Source: Cellulomonas sp. S1-8 (GTDB taxonomy: Bacteria > Actinomycetota > Actinomycetes > Actinomycetales > Cellulomonadaceae). Taken from it: a stretch of 64,000 nucleotides of DNA. Made by a program: the position numbers and the translations under genes. The stretch is taken from NCBI RefSeq assembly GCF_026184235.1, contig NZ_CP110806.1:2108001-2172000 (forward strand). Direction: 5' to 3'. This document shows, piece by piece, positions 32,144 through 43,421 of the stretch (within the stretch, counting starts at the first letter, position 1; every line of letters starts with the position of its first letter). The notes beneath the pieces were generated by a model. That model was not told where the DNA came from. It worked only from the letters and a program-made list of their open reading frames with translations, and ran no database searches.

Positions 32144-33007
32144 GTGGACCTCGCGATCTGGGCCGGTGGACGGCTGCGTGCACCCGACGAGCCCGTGCTC
32201 ACCGCCGTCGACCACGGCCTGACCGTGGGCGACGGCGTCTTCGAGACGTGCGCCGTGCGCCACGGTGCCGCGTTCGCGCTCACGCGCCACCTCGCCCGCC
32301 TCCAGACGTCCGCCCGCGGGCTCGGGCTGCCTCCCCTGCCGATGGACGAGGTCCGCGAGGGCGTCCGTGCCGTCCTCGACGCGGCCGGCGAGCACGCCGG
32401 CCGGCTGCGCATCACCGTGACCGGCGGGCCCGCACCGATGGGCTCGCACCGGTACGCACCGGACGAGCAGCGCCCGACCGTCGTCGTCGTCGCAGGCCCC
32501 GCGACCGCCACGGACGTGGCCCGCGTCGTGCGGGTGCCGTGGGTCCGCAACGAACGCTCGCCGCTGGCCGGCCTGAAGACCACGTCCTACGGGGAGAACG
32601 TCGTCGCCCTGGCGCGGGCGCGCGCCCACGGCGCCGACGAGGCCCTGCTGGCCGACACCCGCGGCCGGCTGTGCGAGGGCACGGGCTCCAACGTGTTCGT
32701 CGAGACCGGCGGCGAGCTGCTCACCCCGGCGCTCGAGACCGGTGCGCTCGCGGGCATCACCCGCGAGCTGCTGCTGCTGTGGGGGAGCCAGGCCGGTCTG
32801 CCCGTCCGCGAGGCGCGTCCCGACGAGCTGCCGTGGGAGGTCCTGGACGACGTCGTCGGTGGCACCGCGCACCTCGCGCTGACGGGCTCGATCCGCAACG
32901 TCACGCCCGTCGTGAGCCTCGACGGCACGGACCTCGCGCCGGGGCCGCTGAGCGTCGCGGCGCACCGTCTGTTCCTGGCGCGGCTGGACGACGACGTCGA
33001 CCCCTGA
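32144..33007 (+). CDS. pabC: Aminodeoxychorismate lyase PabC (class IV PLP enzyme)
   Basis: Removes pyruvate from aminodeoxychorismate to give p-aminobenzoate. 287 residues. Fold-type IV PLP motifs: DHGLTVGDGVFETCAV near residue 25, LKTTSYGENVVALARA with the catalytic Lys near 146, EGTGSNVFVETGGELLTP and GAITRELLL-like GALAGITRELLLL. D-amino acid or branched-chain aminotransferase would be the alternative in this family, but the pabB neighbour favours PabC. Confidence 0.9.
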   Translation: MDLAIWAGGRLRAPDEPVLTAVDHGLTVGDGVFETCAVRHGAAFALTRHLARLQTSARGLGLPPLPMDEVREGVRAVLDAAGEHAGRLRITVTGGPAPMGSHRYAPDEQRPTVVVVAGPATATDVARVVRVPWVRNERSPLAGLKTTSYGENVVALARARAHGADEALLADTRGRLCEGTGSNVFVETGGELLTPALETGALAGITRELLLLWGSQAGLPVREARPDELPWEVLDDVVGGTAHLALTGSIRNVTPVVSLDGTDLAPGPLSVAAHRLFLARLDDDVDP

Positions 33008-33023
33008 CCGGACGACGACGTGG

Positions 33024-33088
33024 CCCCGCGAGCGGCCGGCCCCCGCCAGCGGCAGGCCCCGCCAGCGGCAGGCCTCGCGAGCACCGGC
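33024..33088. repeat. Four degenerate 15-17 bp repeats after pabC
   Basis: Units at 33024-33040, 33041-33057, 33058-33073 and 33074-33088. The middle two share CCCGCCAGCGGCAGGC exactly; the outer two are variants with GCGAGC. They start 17 bases after the pabC stop and precede a terminator hairpin. Confidence 0.7.
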
Positions 33089-33106
33089 CCGGCCCCGGAC
33101 GCACGA

Positions 33107-33137
33107 CGGCCGGTCCCGCTCGAGGCGGGACCGGCCG
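33107..33137. terminator. Bidirectional terminator between pabC and the ssgA-family gene
   Basis: CGGCCGGTCCCGC (33107-33119) pairs perfectly with GCGGGACCGGCCG (33125-33137), 13 pairs, five-base loop. It lies between convergent genes. Confidence 0.8.
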
Positions 33138-33162
33138 GGGTCGTGGGCGGCGACGTGCCGCG

Positions 33163-33591
33163 TCAGGCGGTGAGCAGCGCCGCGATGAGCGCCGTGATCT
33201 CGTTCTCCATCTTGTCCGACTCGGCCCCCACGGGGACGAGGGACTCCGTCGCGGCGAGGAAGCGCAGCAGGGGCTCGGTCGGGGCGGCCAGCAGGGCGCT
33301 GCCCTCGACGCCCGAGAGCGACACGAGCGTGTAGTCGGGGTCGTCGTCACGCCACACCTGGACGTCGCCGGTGCCGGCGGGCGCGTCCGCGACCGCGTGG
33401 ACGCCCTGCGCGAGCAGCTCACGGCCGAGCAGCCAGGTCGACATCGTGTGGGCACCGGTGAAGACAGCGCGAACCGTGTACGGGTCCGTGGTGCGGAAGC
33501 AGAGCTCCGCCGACACCGGGATGACGGTCGCGTCGGACCCGATGAGCTGCATGGCGACCACCTCGATGACGTCGTACGACGATTCCGTCAT
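33163..33591 (-). CDS. SsgA/SsgB-family cell division regulator
   Basis: 142 residues, full length for the family. SsgA-like proteins are found only in actinobacteria and help place FtsZ rings and septa. Characteristic parts: ELCFRTTDPYTVRAVF near residue 30, TWLLGRELLAQG near 52 and DYTLVSLSGVEGSALLAAP. ATG 33591 is preferred over ATG 33609 because GGAGG lies six bases upstream. The 294 bases upstream, to the tRNA, hold no gene; a GGGGCCCCCAGTGGGCC hairpin is at about 33612-33628. Confidence 0.88.
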   Translation of the reverse strand: MTESSYDVIEVVAMQLIGSDATVIPVSAELCFRTTDPYTVRAVFTGAHTMSTWLLGRELLAQGVHAVADAPAGTGDVQVWRDDDPDYTLVSLSGVEGSALLAAPTEPLLRFLAATESLVPVGAESDKMENEITALIAALLTA

Positions 33592-33824
33592 CGGGTCCTC
33601 CAGTCGCATGGTGGGGCCCCCAGTGGGCCGTGGACTCACATCATGGCAGGACCGATGTCCCATTGGACCGTTGCATGACCACAGTTCACCCGCCCGGACC
33701 CTTTCAGTAGCCATGGAAATCGTTGCAGATCGCTCTCTCGGGTGTCGGGCACGGTGGCGCGTCCTCTTTCGTGTCCCCCAGGTCGACCGTCTCGGGCGGG
33801 TCCCGGTCAGGAGCAACCGCCCGT

Positions 33825-33854
33825 TTCGGACTTCGGCCGCGCGTCCGCTAGCAT
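33825..33854 (+). promoter_or_regulatory. Promoter of tRNA-Val(CAC)
   Basis: TTCGGA (33825-33830) and TAGCAT (33849-33854) with an 18-base spacer, 31 bases before the tRNA. Confidence 0.5.
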
Positions 33855-33885
33855 CGTCTCCCGTGCCACTCACGGGTGGCCGCGC

Positions 33886-33957
33886 GGGCGATTGGCTCAG
33901 TGGTAGAGCGCCTCGTTCACACCGAGGAGGTCACTGGTTCGAACCCAGTATCGCCCA
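33886..33957 (+). tRNA. tRNA-Val (anticodon CAC)
   Basis: 72 bases. Acceptor GGGCGAT/ATCGCCC, discriminator A, CCA not encoded. Anticodon stem CCTCG/CGAGG with loop TTCACAC reads CAC. The body is nearly the same as tRNA-Val(GAC) at 30579-30653 in the opposite direction. Confidence 0.95.
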
Positions 33958-33964
33958 CCCGCAC

Positions 33965-33998
33965 CGAACGCCCCCGGCCCTGTCGTCGGGGGCGTTCG
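33965..33998 (+). terminator. Terminator of tRNA-Val(CAC)
   Basis: CGAACGCCCCC (33965-33975) pairs with GGGGGCGTTCG (33988-33998), 11 pairs, 12-base loop, seven bases after the tRNA. Confidence 0.75.
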
Positions 33999-34046
33999 TC
34001 GTTGCCGGAGCGTTCGTCGTGCCAGGTCAGGACGCCCGTGGCGTGC

Positions 34047-34052
34047 CAGACT
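34047..34052 (+). promoter_or_regulatory. -10 box for nadE, leaderless
   Basis: CAGACT, six bases (CGCGAC), GTG at 34059. This fixes the nadE start, since the reading frame is open back through the tRNA. Confidence 0.5.
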
Positions 34053-34058
34053 CGCGAC

Positions 34059-36128
34059 GTGGACTTCCTCTCCTCCTACTCCCACGGGTTCGCGCGCGTC
34101 GCCGCGTGCACGGTGCCCGTCACCGTCGCCGACCCTGCACGCAACGCCGCCGCGGTCCTCGACGCGGCCCGCGCGTGCCACGACGCGGGGGTGGCCGTCG
34201 CGGTCCTGCCCGAGCTGTGCCTGTCCGGCTACGCGATCGACGACCTGCTCCTGCAGGACGCCCTGCTCGACGCGGTGCAGACCGCGCTCGCCCAGGTCGT
34301 GGAGGGGTCCAGGGACCTTCGGCCCGTCATCGTCGTGGGAGCCCCTCTCGCCCACGGCAACCGCGTCCTCAACGCGGCTGTCGTCGTGCACGGGGGCCGT
34401 GTGCTGGGCGTCGCGCCCAAGTCCTACCTGCCGACCTACCGGGAGTTCTACGAGCGGCGCTGGTTCGCCCCCGGGGACGACGTGCGCGGCACGACGACCG
34501 TCGCCGGCCAGGAGGTGCCGATCGGCCCGGACCTGCTCTTCGCGGCGACCGACGTCCGCGGGCTGGTCCTTCACGTCGAGGTCTGCGAGGACATGTGGGT
34601 GCCGGTGCCGCCGAGCGCGACCGCGGCCCTCGCCGGTGCGACGGTGCTCGTGAACCTGTCGTCCAGCCCGGTGACCGTGGGCCGCGCCGAGGAGCGTCGG
34701 CTGCTGGTCCGCTCGGCCTCCGCGCGCTGCCAGGCGGCCTACGTCTACGCGGCCGCCGGGTACGGGGAGTCGACCACCGACCTGTCGTGGGACGGGCAGA
34801 CCCTGCTCTACGAGCTCGGCGAGCTGCTGGCCGAGGGGGAGCGCTTCGTCGACAGCGCCGTCCTGACGGTCGCCGACGTCGACCTCGACCGGGTGCGCCA
34901 GGAGCGGCTGCGCACCGGGACGTTCGACGACAACCGCCGTGGCCTGGGCATGGCCGCCGCCGGCGCGTCGCACCGGACCGTGCCGTTCATGCTCGACCCG
35001 CCGACGGGCGACATCGGGCTGCGGCGGCCCGTCGACCGGTTCCCGTTCGTCCCCGACGACCCGCAGCGCCTCGCGCTCGACTGCTACGAGGCGTACAACA
35101 TCCAGGTCAGCGGCCTCGAGCAGCGGCTGCGGGCCGTCGGGGACGCCAAGGTCGTCATCGGGGTCTCCGGCGGACTGGACTCGACCCACGCGCTGATCGT
35201 CGCGGCGAACGCGATGGACCGCCTCGGCCGGCCGCGCAGCGACATCCTCGCCTTCACGATGCCGGGCTTCGCGACAGGTGAGGGCACGAAGGCCAGCGCG
35301 CTGGCGCTCATGGCGGCCCTCGGCACCACGGCCGAGACCCTCGACATCCGCCCCGCGGCCCGTCAGATGCTCGCCGACCTCGGCCACCCGGCCGGCACCG
35401 GGCAGGAGGTCTACGACGTCACGTTCGAGAACGTGCAGGCCGGGCTGCGCACCGACTACCTGTTCCGCGCGGCGAACCAGCGCGGCGGGATCGTCCTGGG
35501 CACCGGCGACCTCTCCGAGCTCGCGCTCGGGTGGTGCACGTACGGCGTCGGCGACCAGATGTCCCACTACGCCGTCAACGCGGGCGTGCCCAAGACCCTG
35601 ATCCAGCACCTCATCCGGTGGGTCGTCTCCGAGGGGCACTTCGACGACGCGACGAACGAGGTGCTGCTGCGTGTCGTCGACCAGGAGATCACCCCGGAGC
35701 TCGTGCCGACGCGCGAGGGTGAGCCCGTCCAGTCGACCGAGGCCACGATCGGCCCGTACGCGCTGCACGACTTCGCGCTCTACCAGGTGCTGCGGCACGG
35801 CACGCGCCCCAGCAAGGTCGCGTTCCTGGCCTGGCACGCGTGGCACGACGCGGACGCGGGCGCGTGGCCGCCGGCCTGGCCGACGGACCGCCGCCCGGCG
35901 TACGACCTGCCCGCCGTCCGCCGCTGGCTCGACGTCTTCTACCGGCGCTTCTTCGCCAGCCAGTTCAAGCGGTCCGCGCTGCCCAACGGCCCCAAGGTCA
36001 GCTCCGGCGGCACGATGTCGCCGCGCGGCGACTGGCGGATGCCGTCCGACGCGTCGGCCGCGGCGTGGCTGGCCGAGCTCGACGCGCACGTGCCGCACGA
36101 CCTGCCCGATCCGCACCCCCGGGCCTGA
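34059..36128 (+). CDS. nadE: Glutamine-dependent NAD+ synthetase NadE
   Basis: Last step of NAD synthesis: amidates deamido-NAD using glutamine. 689 residues, close to the mycobacterial enzyme. Residues 1-about 290 are a nitrilase-type glutaminase with Glu ([14 protein letters not shown]), Lys ([16 protein letters not shown]) and Cys ([11 protein letters not shown]). Residues about 330-650 are the ATP-pyrophosphatase synthetase with the P-loop [16 protein letters not shown] and [19 protein letters not shown] start by leaderless promoter; the frame upstream contains tRNA-Val and cannot be coding. Confidence 0.95.
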   Translation: MDFLSSYSHGFARVAACTVPVTVADPARNAAAVLDAARACHDAGVAVAVLPELCLSGYAIDDLLLQDALLDAVQTALAQVVEGSRDLRPVIVVGAPLAHGNRVLNAAVVVHGGRVLGVAPKSYLPTYREFYERRWFAPGDDVRGTTTVAGQEVPIGPDLLFAATDVRGLVLHVEVCEDMWVPVPPSATAALAGATVLVNLSSSPVTVGRAEERRLLVRSASARCQAAYVYAAAGYGESTTDLSWDGQTLLYELGELLAEGERFVDSAVLTVADVDLDRVRQERLRTGTFDDNRRGLGMAAAGASHRTVPFMLDPPTGDIGLRRPVDRFPFVPDDPQRLALDCYEAYNIQVSGLEQRLRAVGDAKVVIGVSGGLDSTHALIVAANAMDRLGRPRSDILAFTMPGFATGEGTKASALALMAALGTTAETLDIRPAARQMLADLGHPAGTGQEVYDVTFENVQAGLRTDYLFRAANQRGGIVLGTGDLSELALGWCTYGVGDQMSHYAVNAGVPKTLIQHLIRWVVSEGHFDDATNEVLLRVVDQEITPELVPTREGEPVQSTEATIGPYALHDFALYQVLRHGTRPSKVAFLAWHAWHDADAGAWPPAWPTDRRPAYDLPAVRRWLDVFYRRFFASQFKRSALPNGPKVSSGGTMSPRGDWRMPSDASAAAWLAELDAHVPHDLPDPHPRA

Positions 36129-36260
36129 GGTGTCCACCCCCGGTACCCCTGTGCGTGCCGGTCGAGGGCGTCCCGGTCGGTAGCATCGACCCCGCCCGGG
36201 TCGGCGAGTCGCCGACCGGCCGAGACACACGGCGCGGGCAGACCCGAGGAGCCCACGAAC

Positions 36261-38273
<2,013 letters not shown>

Positions 38274-38276
38274 GCC

Positions 38277-38849
38277 GTGCCCTCACCCGACGACGTCGCG
38301 GTCGAGGCCGCCGGAGCCTTCGCGGGCGACCCGGACGGCCTCGACCGGCTCTGGACGCCGCACCGCATGGTGTACATCGGCGGGCAGGACAAGCCCGCCG
38401 ACGACGCGCCCGGCGACGGCTGCCCGTTCTGCCGCATCCCGACGCTGCCCGACGAGCAGGGCCTGGTCGTGCACCGCGGGCAGGTCGCGTACGTCGTGAT
38501 GAACCTCTACCCCTACAACTCGGGGCACCTGCTGGTCTGCCCCTACCGCCACGTCGCCGACTACACGGACCTCACGCAGGCCGAGGTGCAGGAGGTCGCG
38601 GAGCTGACCCGCACGGCGATGCGCGTCGTCCGCGACGTCATGGCGCCCGACGGCTTCAACCTCGGCATGAACCAGGGGCAGGTCGCGGGGGCCGGCATCC
38701 AGGCGCACCTGCACCAGCACGTCGTGCCGCGGTGGGGCGGGGACGCCAACTTCCTGCCGATCGTCGCGCGCACCCGCGCGCTGCCGGCCCTGCTCGGCGA
38801 CACGCGGGCCGCGCTCGCGGCCGCCTGGCCCACCACCTCGAAGGGATGA
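38277..38849 (+). CDS. HIT-family hydrolase/phosphorylase
   Basis: 190 residues. Histidine triad HLHQHVV near residue 145 with the upstream NLYPYNSGHLLVCPYRHVADY typical of the Ap4A-phosphorylase branch. CPFC near residue 50 may bind zinc. Its mycobacterial counterpart at the same position (between thrS and pgsA1) acts on diadenosine tetraphosphate. Starts three bases after the thrS stop, GTG. Confidence 0.88.
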   Translation: MPSPDDVAVEAAGAFAGDPDGLDRLWTPHRMVYIGGQDKPADDAPGDGCPFCRIPTLPDEQGLVVHRGQVAYVVMNLYPYNSGHLLVCPYRHVADYTDLTQAEVQEVAELTRTAMRVVRDVMAPDGFNLGMNQGQVAGAGIQAHLHQHVVPRWGGDANFLPIVARTRALPALLGDTRAALAAAWPTTSKG

Positions 38850-38856
38850 CGGACGC

Positions 38857-39468
38857 GTGCTGAGTCGACTGCGCGGAGCGATGGCGCGGCTGTGGACGCC
38901 GCTCGCCGACGCGCTGCTGCGCGCCGGGGTGTCCCCGGACGCCGTGACGATCACCGGGACGCTCGTCGTGGTCGGGACCGCCCTGTGGGCGTTCCCGACC
39001 GGCCACCTGCTGGCGGGGGCGCTGGTCATCGGCGTGTTCACGCTCACGGACTCGATCGACGGCGTCATGGCCCGCCGCGCGGGCCGCAGCGGGCCCTGGG
39101 GCGCGTTCCTCGACTCGACGCTCGACCGGTTCGGGGACGGCGCGGTCTTCGCCGGCCTCGTGCTCTGGTACACCGGCGCCGGCGACTCGCGGACGACCGC
39201 GGTGCTCGCCCTGGCGTGCCTGGTGCTCGGCTCGATCGTGCCGTACGCCCGCGCCCGTGCGGAGGGACTGGGCATGACGGCGGCCGTCGGCATCGCCGAG
39301 CGGGCCGACCGGCTGTTCGTCGTCCTGCTCGCCGCCGCCCTCGTCGGCGCGGGGCTGCCCGTCGCCGTCCTGACGGTCGCGCTCGCGCTGCTGACCGTCG
39401 CGTCCGCCGTGACCGTCGCGCAGCGTGTCGCCGTGGTCCGGCGCCAGGTGCGGGAGGCGACCGCGTGA
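38857..39468 (+). CDS. pgsA: CDP-alcohol phosphatidyltransferase, probable PI-phosphate synthase
   Basis: 203 residues, about six membrane helices. CDP-alcohol motif DSIDGVMARRAG...GAFLDSTLDR near residues 65-90 (DxxDGxxAR-x8-GxxxDxxxD). The immediate neighbours are a PatA-type acyltransferase and PimA, so it likely joins CDP-diacylglycerol with inositol 1-phosphate to start phosphatidylinositol and PIM synthesis. Start codon GTG at 38857 directly after the HIT gene; 3' end overlaps the acyltransferase (GTGA). Confidence 0.88.
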   Translation: MLSRLRGAMARLWTPLADALLRAGVSPDAVTITGTLVVVGTALWAFPTGHLLAGALVIGVFTLTDSIDGVMARRAGRSGPWGAFLDSTLDRFGDGAVFAGLVLWYTGAGDSRTTAVLALACLVLGSIVPYARARAEGLGMTAAVGIAERADRLFVVLLAAALVGAGLPVAVLTVALALLTVASAVTVAQRVAVVRRQVREATA

Positions 39469-40475
39469 GCGTCGACGTCGCCCGCGCCTACCAGCTGGCG
39501 TGGCGCCTCGGGCGTCGCACACCCGGCGTCGTGGTGCGCGCGCTGACGGTCGTCGGCGCCGACGTCGCCTGGTGGCGCCACGGGGCCGGGGTGCGTCGGC
39601 TCGAGCTGAACCTCGGCCGGGTCCGCCCCGAGCTCGATGCCCGAGCCCTGCGTCGGCTGTCGCGGGCCGGCATGCGCTCGTACATGCGGTACTACGGCGA
39701 GGCGTTCACCCTGCGGGGGCTGCGCCCCGAGCAGCTCGCGGCGCGCGTCCGCGTCGAGGGCATGGAGAACGTGCGCCCGCACCTCGACGAAGGGCGGCAG
39801 GTCCTCCTGGTGCTCGGCCACATGGGCAACTGGGACCTGGCGGGCGCCTGGTCCACCGTGCACATCGCGCCCGTCACGACGGTCGTCGAGCGGCTCCAGC
39901 CCGAGGAGCTCTTCGCGGAGTTCCTCGCGTTCCGGGAGAGCCTGGGCCTGCGCATCATCCCGCTCACGGGCGGTGGCGACGTGTTCCGTCAGCTCGTCCG
40001 CGTCGCACGCACGGGACCCGGCCTGCTGCCGTTGCTCGCCGATCGCGACCTGACGGCCAAGGGGCTCGAGGTCGACCTGTTCGGGCACCGGGCGCGCGTC
40101 GCTGCAGGTCCCGCGGCGCTCGCGGTGGCCACGGGCGCTCCGCTCGTCCCGGCGTCGGTGACGTACGAGCGGCTGCGCCGTGGGCGTCGGCGCGCAGCCG
40201 GCGGGCCCTGGGGCGTCGTCATCCGGTTCTTCCCGCAGGTCGAGGTCGCGGACGAGGTGCCGCGCGCCGACCGGGTGGTCACACTGACGCAGGGGTGGGT
40301 CGACGTCCTCGCCGAGCAGATCCATGCCCATCCGCAGGACTGGCACATGCTGCAGCGCGTGTTCGTGGACGACCTGGACCCGGCACTCGACGCCGCGCGC
40401 CGCGCCGGGTCGACTCCCGTCTCCCCGGTGGACGCGGGCAGCCCGGACGCCGTCGACGCGGGGCTCGCGCCGTGA
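39465..40475 (+). CDS. PatA-like phosphatidylinositol mannoside acyltransferase
   Basis: 336 residues of the LpxL/HtrB acyltransferase family. The catalytic HxxxxD motif is GHMGNWDLAG near residue 125; PLLADRDLTAKGLEVDLFG and AAGPAALAVATGAPLVPAS follow as in the family. In mycobacteria PatA acylates the mannose of PIM1. Here the gene stands between pgsA and pimA with overlapping stops and starts, so the same pathway is inferred. Membrane-associated, cytoplasmic face. Confidence 0.88.
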   Translation: MSVDVARAYQLAWRLGRRTPGVVVRALTVVGADVAWWRHGAGVRRLELNLGRVRPELDARALRRLSRAGMRSYMRYYGEAFTLRGLRPEQLAARVRVEGMENVRPHLDEGRQVLLVLGHMGNWDLAGAWSTVHIAPVTTVVERLQPEELFAEFLAFRESLGLRIIPLTGGGDVFRQLVRVARTGPGLLPLLADRDLTAKGLEVDLFGHRARVAAGPAALAVATGAPLVPASVTYERLRRGRRRAAGGPWGVVIRFFPQVEVADEVPRADRVVTLTQGWVDVLAEQIHAHPQDWHMLQRVFVDDLDPALDAARRAGSTPVSPVDAGSPDAVDAGLAP

Positions 40476-41677
40476 CCGGCCTCCGCCCGCTGCGGGTCGG
40501 GCTCGTGTGCCCCTACTCCTTCGACGTGCCCGGCGGCGTGCAGTTCCACGTGCGCGACCTCGCGGAGTCGCTCCTCGAGCGCGGGCACGAGGTGTCGGTC
40601 CTCGCCCCGGCGGCCGACGACACACCCGTGCCGCCCTACCTCGTCGCGGCGGGGCGTGCGGTGCCCGTGCGCTACAACGGGGCGGTCGCGCGGATGACGT
40701 TCGGCCCCGTCACCGCGGGGCGTGTGCGCCGCTGGCTGGCTGCGGGGCGGTTCGACGTGCTGCACCTGCACGAGCCGGTCACCCCCAGCCTCGGGATGCT
40801 CGCCCTGTGGATCGCCGACGGTCCCATCGTCGCGACGTTCCACACCTCGCTCGTCCGGTCACGCTCCCTGCAGGTGGCCTACCCCCTGGTGCGGCAGTCG
40901 CTCGAGAAGATCTCGCTGCGCGTCGCGGTGTCGGAGGACGCGCGCCGCACGCTCGTCGAGCACATGGGCGGGGACGCGGTCGTCATCCCGAACGGCGTGT
41001 GGGTGGACACGTTCGCCGGCGCCGGCACCGACCCGCGCTGGACGGGCACACCGCAGGCGCCGACGGTCGCGTTCCTCGGCCGGCTCGACGAGCCGCGCAA
41101 GGGCCTGGCGGTGCTGCTGCGGGCGGTGGGCAGCGTGCTCGACGTCTACCCCGGTGCGCGGTTCCTCGTCGCCGGGAGCGGGGAGACCGGGGAGGAGCAG
41201 GCCCGTGACCTGCTCGGGGACCGCGCCGGCGCGGTCGAGTTCCTCGGCAGCGTCAGCGAGCAGGACAAGGGTCGCCTGCTCGCGTCCGTCGACGTGTACT
41301 GCGCCCCGCAGACCGGCGGCGAGAGCTTCGGCATCGTGCTCGTCGAGGCCATGAGCGCCGGCACGACCGTCGTCGCGAGCGACCTGGGGGCGTTCACCCG
41401 CGTGCTCGACGGCGGCGAGGCCGGCGTGCTGTTCCGCACCGGTGACTCCGCCGACCTGGCCGCGACGCTGGTGCGGGTGCTGGGAGACCCGGCGCTGCGC
41501 TCCCGGGTGAGCGCGCGCGCCTCGCACGTCGTGGGCCGCTACGACTGGTCGGCCGTGACCGACCAGGTGCTGGCGGTCTACGAGATGGCGGTCGCGGGCC
41601 GGGACGCACCGGTCGGCGAGGACCCGTCGTCGCTGCGCGGCGCGCGGCTGCTCGAGCTGCGGCGGGGTCGCGCGTGA
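40472..41677 (+). CDS. pimA: Phosphatidylinositol alpha-mannosyltransferase PimA
   Basis: GT-B, family 4 enzyme that transfers mannose from GDP-mannose to phosphatidylinositol. 401 residues. N-terminal GLVCPYSFDVPGGVQFHV, a hydrophobic patch and the basic surface stretch for membrane contact; central VAVSEDAR; C-terminal AFLGRLDEPRKGLAVLL and the sugar-nucleotide loop GGESFGIVLVEAMSAG. GTG overlaps the acyltransferase stop. Order pgsA-patA-pimA is the standard actinobacterial PIM start cluster. Confidence 0.93.
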   Translation: MTGLRPLRVGLVCPYSFDVPGGVQFHVRDLAESLLERGHEVSVLAPAADDTPVPPYLVAAGRAVPVRYNGAVARMTFGPVTAGRVRRWLAAGRFDVLHLHEPVTPSLGMLALWIADGPIVATFHTSLVRSRSLQVAYPLVRQSLEKISLRVAVSEDARRTLVEHMGGDAVVIPNGVWVDTFAGAGTDPRWTGTPQAPTVAFLGRLDEPRKGLAVLLRAVGSVLDVYPGARFLVAGSGETGEEQARDLLGDRAGAVEFLGSVSEQDKGRLLASVDVYCAPQTGGESFGIVLVEAMSAGTTVVASDLGAFTRVLDGGEAGVLFRTGDSADLAATLVRVLGDPALRSRVSARASHVVGRYDWSAVTDQVLAVYEMAVAGRDAPVGEDPSSLRGARLLELRRGRA

Positions 41678-42357
41678 CGGCCGGCCAGGACGCCACCGCC
41701 GTCCTCGTGGTCGTCGCGGTCGTCGTCGTGCTCGCGTGGCTCGTGTGGGTCCGCGCCAGCCGCCTGGACCGGTTGCACCGCAAGGTCGGGGCGTCGCGCG
41801 CGGTCGTCGACGCCCAGCTGGTCCGCCGCGGCACCGTCGCGGCCGAGCTCGCGACCAGCGGCCTGCTCGACCCGGCCAGCGCGGTCGTCGTCGGCGAGGC
41901 CGCGTGGGCGTCGCTCACGGCCAGCGGACCCGGCGACCTGCCCACGGGACTGCTGCCCGCGGACCTGCGCGAGCTGCTGGGCGCGTCCTCCGCCACCCCC
42001 TGGCACGGCGACCGCGGGCAGGTCGAGAGCGAGCTGACGGCGGCGCTCCGGGAGATCCTCGACGACGCCGAGGAGGTCACGGCGCTCGCGGCGGACGAGG
42101 TCGGCGGGCCGCTGCTCGACGCGCTCGCCGCGGCCTGGTACCGCGTGCAGCTCGCCCGACGCTTCCACAACGAGGCCGTCGCGCAGACGCTGCGCGTGCG
42201 ACGCGGGGGGCTCGTGCGGCTGCTGCGGCTCGCGGGGCACGCGCCCGAGCCGCGGACGCTCGAGCTCGACGACGCCTGGCCGCACGGGCTGGCGCGGCCG
42301 GGGGAGGGCACCGCGGTGCGCCCGGTCCGGCCGACCGCCCCCGGGGGAACCGACTGA
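41674..42357 (+). CDS. LemA-like membrane protein
   Basis: 227 residues. One N-terminal membrane helix (residues about 8-26), then a helical region with RLHRKVGASRAVVDAQLVRR and LARRFHNEAVAQTLRVR, both reminiscent of LemA proteins. In mycobacteria a membrane protein occupies the same place after pimA. Function unknown. GTG overlaps pimA (GTGA). The C-terminus is Arg/Pro rich. Confidence 0.65.
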   Translation: MTAGQDATAVLVVVAVVVVLAWLVWVRASRLDRLHRKVGASRAVVDAQLVRRGTVAAELATSGLLDPASAVVVGEAAWASLTASGPGDLPTGLLPADLRELLGASSATPWHGDRGQVESELTAALREILDDAEEVTALAADEVGGPLLDALAAAWYRVQLARRFHNEAVAQTLRVRRGGLVRLLRLAGHAPEPRTLELDDAWPHGLARPGEGTAVRPVRPTAPGGTD

Positions 42358-42404
42358 CGGGTGTCCGCCTGCCGGTCGGCGCGGTCGGCGGCCGGCGGCG
42401 ACCT

Positions 42405-42410
42405 TAGGAT
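42405..42410 (+). promoter_or_regulatory. -10 box of the pdxS promoter
   Basis: TAGGAT about 100 bases before the preferred pdxS start, so pdxS has a leader of about 90 bases; nothing else is seen in it. Confidence 0.4.
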
Positions 42411-42509
42411 GGGTGGGCACCGACCATGGCGGCCGGCGCCATCGGTCCGCCCCCGGGGTGGACGCTGCGGGCGCCGGGCGTCCCGAACCACGGATCGAAG
42501 AGGTCTGAC

Positions 42510-43421
42510 GTGACCGAGAACAGCCACCCCGCCGCCGCCGGTGAGGTCGGGACCGCGCGGGTCAAGCGCGGCATGGCCGAGATGCTCAAGGGCGGCGTCA
42601 TCATGGACGTCGTCACGCCCGAGCAGGCGAAGATCGCCGAGGACGCGGGTGCGGTCGCCGTCATGGCGCTCGAGCGGGTGCCCGCCGACATCCGCGCCCA
42701 GGGTGGCGTCGCGCGCATGAGCGACCCCGACCTGATCGACGGCATCATCGCCACCGTCTCCATCCCCGTGATGGCCAAGGCGCGGATCGGGCACTTCGTC
42801 GAGGCGCAGGTGCTGCAGTCCCTCGGCGTCGACTACGTCGACGAGTCCGAGGTGCTGACGCCCGCCGACTTCGCCCACCACATCGACAAGTGGGCCTTCA
42901 CCGTGCCGTTCGTCTGCGGCGCCACGAACCTGGGCGAGGCGCTGCGGCGCATCACCGAGGGCGCGGCGATGATCCGCTCCAAGGGCGAGGCGGGCACGGG
43001 CGACGTCTCCAACGCCACGACGCACATGCGCACGCTGCGCGACCAGATCCGCCGACTCACCTCCCTGCCCGAGGACGAGCTGTACCTCGCGGCCAAGGAG
43101 CTGCAGGCGCCGTACGACCTCGTCAAGGAGGTCGCGACCGCCGGCCGCCTGCCCGTCGTGCTCTTCACCGCCGGCGGCATCGCCACCCCGGCGGACGCAG
43201 CCATGATGATGCAGCTCGGCGCCGAGGGCGTCTTCGTCGGCTCGGGCATCTTCAAGGCCGGCAACCCGGCCGAGCGTGCCGCGGCCATCGTCAAGGCCAC
43301 GACGTTCTTCGACGACCCCGACGTCATCGCCAAGGTCTCGCGCGGCCTGGGCGAGGCCATGGTCGGCATCAACGTCGACGACGTGCCCGTGCCGCACCGC
43401 CTCGCCGAGCGGGGCTGGTGA
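42510..43421 (+). CDS. pdxS: Pyridoxal 5'-phosphate synthase subunit PdxS
   Basis: Synthase subunit of the PLP complex, making PLP from ribose 5-phosphate, glyceraldehyde 3-phosphate and ammonia. 303 residues, (beta/alpha)8. Motifs: [44 protein letters not shown] with the active Lys, [14 protein letters not shown] and the phosphate loop [17 protein letters not shown] 42510 has GAAGAGG eight bases upstream; the longer frame from ATG 42426 adds 28 non-conserved residues and was rejected. PdxT, its glutaminase, lies two genes downstream. Confidence 0.95.
   Translation: MTENSHPAAAGEVGTARVKRGMAEMLKGGVIMDVVTPEQAKIAEDAGAVAVMALERVPADIRAQGGVARMSDPDLIDGIIATVSIPVMAKARIGHFVEAQVLQSLGVDYVDESEVLTPADFAHHIDKWAFTVPFVCGATNLGEALRRITEGAAMIRSKGEAGTGDVSNATTHMRTLRDQIRRLTSLPEDELYLAAKELQAPYDLVKEVATAGRLPVVLFTAGGIATPADAAMMMQLGAEGVFVGSGIFKAGNPAERAAAIVKATTFFDDPDVIAKVSRGLGEAMVGINVDDVPVPHRLAERGW

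Noticed and set aside
33876..34058. N-terminal extension of NadE through the tRNA-Val gene
   Set aside because: The open frame runs through a complete tRNA and its terminator; a leaderless promoter marks the true start at 34059.
36181..36260. T-box leader before thrS
   Set aside because: The leader is only about 70 bases with one small hairpin; no T-box sequence or specifier loop can be seen.
42426..42509. 28-residue N-terminal extension of PdxS from ATG 42426
   Set aside because: Not conserved in PdxS, no ribosome binding site, while GTG 42510 has one and gives the family length.
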